Shown in pieces: positions 14,284-18,222 of a stretch of 18,222 nt of DNA. Position 1 is the first letter of the stretch. Each line of letters begins with the position of its first letter. The position numbers and the translations under genes are program-made. Source of the stretch: Clostridium sp. CAG:1024 (GTDB lineage: Bacteria; Bacillota; Clostridia; Christensenellales; CAG-138); assembly GCA_000432015.1 (NCBI GenBank), contig HF985456.1, positions 12,981 through 31,202 of the forward strand, given 5' to 3'. The notes below the pieces were generated by a model. The model was not told the origin of the DNA and ran no database searches. It was given only the letters and a program-made list of their open reading frames with translations.

Positions 14284-14853
14284 ATGAAAGCTCGTCGACG
14301 CAAGGCGTACGCGCGCATCTATGCATTACGATTTCTTGCGATAGCCTGTGCACCGTTTCTTGTAGGGATTGTTACGCTTTTGATGACATACGGAGCAAAA
14401 CCGCTGGAAATGAGCGGAGAAAACTGCGGGACATTCTACGTCTTCACTTTGGCCGAATACCGGCATGTTTCCTTGCCGAAGAGTTCCTATTTTTGTCTGA
14501 CCGACCCGGAAGGCACGGGATATTACATTCGCTCTCCGTTTCTTTCTGCGTTCGATCGCGCCGCATTTACGCGCGACGCCAGGCCCGGCAGTCTCATCCG
14601 CTGTCTCGGTCAGCCGAACAGTATGAAAGAAAACCGTTATAACATTTATACGTTGGAATGTGACGGGCAGGATTACCTTTCTTACGAAAACTACTGCACG
14701 GCTTTTCGGAAAAACAACCACATCGGCTCGGTGATGGGATGGATCTTCCTTTCGATCGGGATCCTATTCTTGCTCATCTGGGCGCTCTTGCTCCCGCCGC
14801 CGCGAAGGATGCGGTCTTTCCGCAAATATTTGAAAAAGGGGGAAGGCGCATAA
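14284..14853 (+). CDS. Two-pass membrane protein of unknown function
   Basis: The 189-residue protein has a very basic N-terminus (MKARRRKAYAR), a membrane segment at about 16-35, an extracytoplasmic region of about 110 residues, a second membrane segment at about 152-171 (WIFLSIGILFLLIWALLL) and a basic cytoplasmic tail. By the positive-inside rule both ends are cytoplasmic. The outer part contains several aromatic residues and cysteines (for example ENCGTFYVFTLAEY, SSYFCLTDPEGTGYYI). I do not recognise a family. ATG at 14284 follows AAGGAG by about 10 nt; an upstream frame extension overlaps the lipoprotein gene and is less likely. It closes the nicotinate phosphoribosyltransferase operon, before the hairpin at 14893-14926, and may work with the adjacent lipoprotein at the membrane. 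Confidence 0.8.
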   Translation: MKARRRKAYARIYALRFLAIACAPFLVGIVTLLMTYGAKPLEMSGENCGTFYVFTLAEYRHVSLPKSSYFCLTDPEGTGYYIRSPFLSAFDRAAFTRDARPGSLIRCLGQPNSMKENRYNIYTLECDGQDYLSYENYCTAFRKNNHIGSVMGWIFLSIGILFLLIWALLLPPPRRMRSFRKYLKKGEGA

Positions 14854-14892
14854 GCCCCCCTGCCGCGATGCTCTGAAGCGCTTGCACGAAAT

Positions 14893-14926
14893 AAGCGCCC
14901 CGTATCGGCTTCGATACGGGGCGCTT
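14893..14926 (-). terminator. Strong hairpin terminator between convergent genes
   Basis: A perfect 15-bp GC-rich stem, AAGCGCCCCGTATCG (14893-14907) against 14912-14926, encloses a 4-nt loop. On the minus strand it is followed by TATTTCG, a modest T-run that suits the PLP enzyme gene ending at 14944. It can also stop plus-strand transcription from 14853 despite the lack of a T-run on that side. Confidence 0.75.
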
Positions 14927-14943
14927 GTGCTCTGCCTTATCGC

Positions 14944-16416
14944 TTACAGGTTTTTCAGCAGGCCGGTTGCATCGTTGAACTCGTTAATGAGCTCGTCGAT
15001 ATCCTTTGCCTGATCGTGCATGTCGGTCCAATAGTGATCATTGTACCACTGCTCGTTGATCTCCTCGTAGGTTTTGCCCTGCTGCTCGACCCAAGTGTAG
15101 TACTTAAGGTTATGGACGCGTTTGCGAGCCTGATAGGTGAGCTCTTCCATTGCATCCGTGCGGATGCCGTGCAGATGTTCCGCGTAGTCCGCTGCGGCCT
15201 TGCAGGCGGTGTATGCGCCATCCTGCTCCTCCAGCTCTTTGATACGGCTGCCGTACATGACGGACGAATCCGTGCCGACCGTTGCGACAACGTCGTGCTC
15301 GGTGAGCTCGTAGTACTTCGCCATCTTGATGCAGCAAAGCATGTTCGCAATGCCGGAAATGCCGAGCAGCGGAAGCTTTGCAACGAAATCTGCCGGTACG
15401 CCGACCTCTTCGACGAGGTATTTCTGACCGATCGGATCGTTGAAGAGCCGGAGCAGCTTCTGGCTGTCTTCGTCGTCAATGTCGATAACCATGTCGGTGT
15501 TCTTGACATTGTGAATCCACGGCACGTGCTTGTCGCCGATGCCCTCGATGCGGTGTCCGCCGAAACCATTCTCAAGCAGCGTCGGGCATTGCAGCGCTTC
15601 GCCGACGGCGAGCTTCGCATGGGGGTACTGTTCTTTCAGATAATCGCCCGCGCTCATAGTGCCTGCGGAACCGGAGGTGAAGCAAGCGCCCGCGAAGCGG
15701 TCGCCTTCGCCCTTGACGGACTCAAACGCATCCTGAATGGCCTTGCCGGTCACCTGATAGTGCCAGACGCTGTTGCCCATCTCTTCAAACTGGTTGAAGA
15801 TCATGACGTCCTCACGGGTCTCGCGCAGCTCCTTCGTCTTGTCGAAGATCTCTTTAACGTTGGACTCGCAGCCGGGAGTCGCGATGACTTCGCCAGCGAT
15901 GTTGGACAGCCACTCAAAGCGTTCGCGGCTCATTTCCGCGGGCAGGATCGCGATGGAATCGCAGGCAAGCAGTTTGGAGTTGAACGCGCCGCCGCGGCAG
16001 TAGTTGCCCGTAGAGGGCCAAACCGCTTTATGATAGGTAGGATCGAACTGACCGGTCACAAGACGGGGAACGAGGCAGCCAAAGGAAGCGCCAACTTTGT
16101 GGCATCCGGTGGGGAACCACTTGCCGGTCAGAATGATGATGCGTGCTTTGACGCCCGACAGCTCCTGCGGCACTTCGATGAAGTTCACGGGGCCGAACGT
16201 TCCGCCGCTCTCTTTGGGCTCGTTATGCCAGCTGATGCGGAACAGATTCAACGGATTCAGATCCCAAAGTCCGACAGACTTCAGCTTTTCCTTGATCTTA
16301 TCCGGGATCAGGTCCGGGTTCCGCATCTGCGCAAAGGTCGGGATGATGATGCCTTTTTCCTTTGCCCGCGCGATCGTGCGCTGCAGATTGTCACGATTCA
16401 TGGTCAGATCGATCAT
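14944..16416 (-). CDS. PLP-dependent fold-type II enzyme, cysteine-synthase/TrpB-like
   Basis: The 490-residue protein belongs to the PALP fold-type II group (cysteine synthase, threonine dehydratase, TrpB). The Schiff-base lysine is most likely Lys107 in TGCHKVGASFG. STGNYCRGGAFN (136-147) takes the place of the substrate-carboxylate loop, and SGSAGTMSAGDYLKE (about 253-267) the phosphate loop. It is much longer than a cysteine synthase (about 300), with an added C-terminal part rich in Tyr, Trp and acidic residues (about 400-490). The reaction, a beta-replacement or elimination on an amino acid, cannot be fixed from sequence; automatic labels such as cysteine synthase would be overprecise. 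ATG at 16416 is chosen over 16434 because GGGAG lies 7 nt upstream. It is cytoplasmic, without a partner enzyme nearby. Confidence 0.85.
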   Translation of the reverse strand: MIDLTMNRDNLQRTIARAKEKGIIIPTFAQMRNPDLIPDKIKEKLKSVGLWDLNPLNLFRISWHNEPKESGGTFGPVNFIEVPQELSGVKARIIILTGKWFPTGCHKVGASFGCLVPRLVTGQFDPTYHKAVWPSTGNYCRGGAFNSKLLACDSIAILPAEMSRERFEWLSNIAGEVIATPGCESNVKEIFDKTKELRETREDVMIFNQFEEMGNSVWHYQVTGKAIQDAFESVKGEGDRFAGACFTSGSAGTMSAGDYLKEQYPHAKLAVGEALQCPTLLENGFGGHRIEGIGDKHVPWIHNVKNTDMVIDIDDEDSQKLLRLFNDPIGQKYLVEEVGVPADFVAKLPLLGISGIANMLCCIKMAKYYELTEHDVVATVGTDSSVMYGSRIKELEEQDGAYTACKAAADYAEHLHGIRTDAMEELTYQARKRVHNLKYYTWVEQQGKTYEEINEQWYNDHYWTDMHDQAKDIDELINEFNDATGLLKNL

Positions 16417-16457
16417 TGTAGCACTCCCATTCATATAAATTGTATGATACTGTCCTT

Positions 16458-16486
16458 AGCATACACAACTTTTTCACGTTTGTAAA
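16458..16486 (-). promoter_or_regulatory. Possible promoter of the PLP enzyme gene
   Basis: TTTACA (16486-16481), 17 nt and TATGCT (16463-16458) on the minus strand form a moderate promoter in the 89-nt gap after the DUF3810 gene. A second option, TTGTGT with TACAAT 18 nt later, overlaps it. Neither is decisive. Confidence 0.35.
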
Positions 16487-16505
16487 CCACAAATGGCGAC
16501 AGAAA

Positions 16506-17642
16506 TCAAAAAACTTTGATGTTTGCTAAAATATTTTCTGTCGCGTGATATGCAAGCAGCAGATCTACGGATTCGCCATAGCTTTTGATACCGCTCTGCT
16601 GCGCGTTGTGCTTCAGGTACCGGTCGTTCGCGGCGCTTGCCGCCGTCTCCGCCGGCCCGTCATACCGTTTCCAATATGCATTATAGGCGTCAAGATCCCT
16701 GCGCATTGCGGTACTGTATCCCGCGCGGATCGCTCGGTAACTATCCGGTTCTGTCTCGCTCAGTGCATTTCCGCAGCGAAGAAGCGCTCCCATCAGTCCG
16801 GAATACACGATCTCCGGCCGATCGGAGGCCAGACAAGCCAATATGCCCGCAAACTCCGCGGCATCCTCCGACGCGATGCCGAGCTGGTGTGCCATTTCAT
16901 GCGCCGCGCCCTGATAGACGAGCAGCGCCGGTTGATGCACGTTCACGTTCGGTTCCGCGGTCAGTCCGATATAGATCCCAGCAATGCCGAGACGGGACAG
17001 TCCCTCCGACCACTCGACCTCTTTGGCCTGCGTTACCTTGCCCGAGAAAACGTGTGATGTTTCCGCAAGCTCCGCGTAGCAGTCCGTAAGCAGGGAGAAC
17101 AGTAGTTTCCGATCTTCCGCATTCTGTGTGAATACGCCGTTTTCATCTTCGGGAAGCCGGGCGCGCACGTGCGCAGCGGCTCCTGCTATTTCACGCGTGA
17201 GCTGTTCGAGCTCCTCTGCCGGGCGAAGCTCCACGGCAAGTCCCATCCGTTCGGAAAGCGGGACGCGGAAGTAGTTGAACCCCCAAGTGACATAGAACAG
17301 ATTCCAGCCGATCCCGACCGCAATGAGAACGGACAAGACCGTATTGCAGAATCTCGCCGCACTGATGCGGCGCACAAGCAGCAGGATCAGACGCGAAAGC
17401 AGCAGCAGCGGTATGCCGATGCAGAGCGCATACAGCAGCGCTTCCGCAAGGGATATGGGCAGAAGCGACGTTATGCTCGAGATGACATCCTTGATGATTG
17501 GATACGCCGTCTCCGCATACCGCTCCATCGCTTCCGTATGAGCGGAGGCAAAGCGCGGCAGCAGAATACCAACGGGCAGAAGCGCCAGCCACGGGAGTCG
17601 CACGATGATACTTTTCCAATCCGGTTCGCGTTGCATTTCCAT
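16506..17642 (-). CDS. DUF3810-type membrane protein with HExxH motif
   Basis: The 378-residue protein has three N-terminal membrane segments (about 13-30, 66-90 and 99-118). A soluble domain follows, carrying YQGAAHEMAHQLGIASEDAAEFAGILAC (243-270, written here as pieces HEMAHQ and ASEDAAEF). The arrangement of helices, then WGFNYFRVPL, then HEMAHQ matches the DUF3810 family, conserved in Clostridia and Bacteroidota and probably zinc-dependent but not characterised. The segment after HExxH has Glu259 and Glu263 as possible third ligands. ATG at 17642 (or 17636, ATG GAA ATG) is preferred over 17735, whose extension crosses the divergent promoter and opens the other gene's 5' end. No ribosome site precedes it; a TATAAT sits so close that the mRNA may be leaderless. 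The PLP enzyme gene follows 89 nt later. Confidence 0.85.
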   Translation of the reverse strand: MEMQREPDWKSIIVRLPWLALLPVGILLPRFASAHTEAMERYAETAYPIIKDVISSITSLLPISLAEALLYALCIGIPLLLLSRLILLLVRRISAARFCNTVLSVLIAVGIGWNLFYVTWGFNYFRVPLSERMGLAVELRPAEELEQLTREIAGAAAHVRARLPEDENGVFTQNAEDRKLLFSLLTDCYAELAETSHVFSGKVTQAKEVEWSEGLSRLGIAGIYIGLTAEPNVNVHQPALLVYQGAAHEMAHQLGIASEDAAEFAGILACLASDRPEIVYSGLMGALLRCGNALSETEPDSYRAIRAGYSTAMRRDLDAYNAYWKRYDGPAETAASAANDRYLKHNAQQSGIKSYGESVDLLLAYHATENILANIKVF

Positions 17643-17648
17643 GAATTC

Positions 17649-17681
17649 ATTATAGCATGACGCGCAGATTCGTGCTATGAT
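17649..17681. promoter_or_regulatory. Overlapping divergent promoter built on an inverted repeat
   Basis: ATTATAGCA (17649-17657) and TGCTATGAT (17673-17681) are inverted repeats matching at 8 of 9 positions, 15 nt apart. The left arm supplies the minus-strand -10 (TATAAT) and the plus-strand -35 (TAGCAT). The right arm supplies the plus-strand -10 (TATGAT) and the minus-strand -35 (TAGCAC). Both spacers are 17 nt. The -35 boxes are poor, so one polymerase probably excludes the other or an activator helps. Confidence 0.55.
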
Positions 17682-17703
17682 ATATTGACAGGAGGCAAGA
17701 GGA

Positions 17704-18222
17704 ATGAAAACAGCTATGCGCATCGGGATCTCCACCGCAAGCTATTTTAACCGTATGCCGATCGAGGATGCGATCCTGGAACTCGGCGCGCATGGTGTGC
17801 GGATCTGTGAGTTGTTCCTGAACTCCTTCTCGGAGTACACGGACGAGTTTTCCTCGTTTCTCGCAGAGCGGGTTCACCAGGCGGGTCTCACCGTCTACAG
17901 CGTACACCCGATGAGCTTGCAGTTCGAGCCGCAGCTGTTTTCGGCTCACCCGCGGCAGCGAGCCGATGCGTTCCGCATGTTTGAACAGATCCTTCGTTCT
18001 GCGGCGCGGCTTCACGCCACACACTACGTCATGCACGGCGCTGCATATCTCATCGGCGCGTCAAAGGGTCTCTCGATGGAACGCATTGCTCCGGTCTTTT
18101 CCGAACTGACGGCGCTTGCGGATTCCTACGGCGTAACGCTCACACTCGAAAATGTGAGTTGGGGGCTGTTTCGTACGCCCCAATTCGGTGAGGAGCTTCG
18201 CAGCCGCGTCGGCGACGCTCTT
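17704..18222 (+). CDS. Sugar phosphate isomerase/epimerase-like TIM barrel protein, 3' end outside window
   Basis: The 173 visible residues begin MKTAMRIGISTASYF and continue with an alternating strand-helix pattern (VRICELFLNSFSEY, LTVYSVHPMSLQFEP, THYVMHGAAYL, VTLTLENVSWG). This fits the xylose isomerase-like/AP-endonuclease 2 TIM barrel. The likely metal ligands include Glu in CELFLN, His in YSVHP, His in VMHG and Glu in TLENV, the usual order for these metal-dependent isomerases and epimerases. The substrate is not visible. ATG at 17704 follows AGGAGG (17690-17695) by 8 nt. The predicted transcript starts close to 17688, leaving a leader of about 15 nt. It is divergent from the DUF3810 gene. 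The right edge of the window cuts the gene in the middle of the barrel, so the C-terminal half is missing here. Confidence 0.85.
   Translation, partial: MKTAMRIGISTASYFNRMPIEDAILELGAHGVRICELFLNSFSEYTDEFSSFLAERVHQAGLTVYSVHPMSLQFEPQLFSAHPRQRADAFRMFEQILRSAARLHATHYVMHGAAYLIGASKGLSMERIAPVFSELTALADSYGVTLTLENVSWGLFRTPQFGEELRSRVGDAL

Noticed and set aside
15016..16485. Very long open frame on the plus strand opposite the PLP enzyme gene
   Set aside because: It mirrors the minus-strand gene exactly, has no ribosome site and its translation shows no family features; the minus-strand protein has clear PLP motifs. It is a by-product of GC-rich codons.
1..18222. tRNA, rRNA, CRISPR arrays, insertion sequences and prophage genes
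   Set aside because: I looked for cloverleaf-like segments, regularly spaced repeats, transposase or integrase motifs and found none.

Overview
The window looks like chromosomal DNA from a moderately GC-rich member of the Clostridia (Bacillota), probably a gut-type anaerobe. The main pointers are an LPXTG-like wall-anchored surface protein with InlB/MucBP-type repeats, a VanW/YoaR-type lipoprotein, a PBP5-type (DacF-like) protein, Shine-Dalgarno sites close to AGGAGG and sigma-A type promoters. This is inferred from gene families only; no rRNA or other taxonomic marker is present.

Layout. (1) 1-1837, minus strand: a site-2 protease cut by the left edge, preceded by a D,D-carboxypeptidase homologue that has lost all three catalytic motifs. 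(2) 1912-4427, minus: one large secreted, sortase-type surface protein, split into two reading frames by a frameshift near 3586-3592, with its own promoter and terminator. (3) 4549-6353, minus: an ABC-2 permease and its ATPase with overlapping ends, driven from a consensus promoter about 240 nt upstream. (4) 6677-6781, plus: a short promoter-to-terminator unit without a reading frame, probably an unannotated small RNA divergent from the ABC operon. (5) 6858-8233, minus: a lower-GC pocket of three small genes, one of them a barstar-family protein. (6) 8331-10735, minus: a Wzx-type flippase and the phosphoglycosyl transferase that starts lipid-linked glycan synthesis. (7) 10938-14853, plus: a VanW lipoprotein, then nicotinate phosphoribosyltransferase followed by a small lipoprotein and a two-pass membrane protein. 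(8) 14893-17642, minus: a PLP-dependent cysteine-synthase-like enzyme and a DUF3810-type membrane protein with an HExxH motif. (9) 17704-18222, plus: the start of a sugar-phosphate isomerase/epimerase-like TIM barrel, sharing an overlapping divergent promoter with the DUF3810 gene.

Much of the window concerns the cell envelope: wall-anchored protein, dead PBP homologue, intramembrane protease, export ABC pair, glycan initiation and flipping, VanW and lipoproteins. I see no tRNA, rRNA, CRISPR array, transposase, integrase or phage gene. Nothing here is clearly a new multi-gene system. The best leads are the orphan sRNA-like unit at 6677-6781, the inactive carboxypeptidase homologue, the frameshifted surface protein and the barstar-containing pocket.
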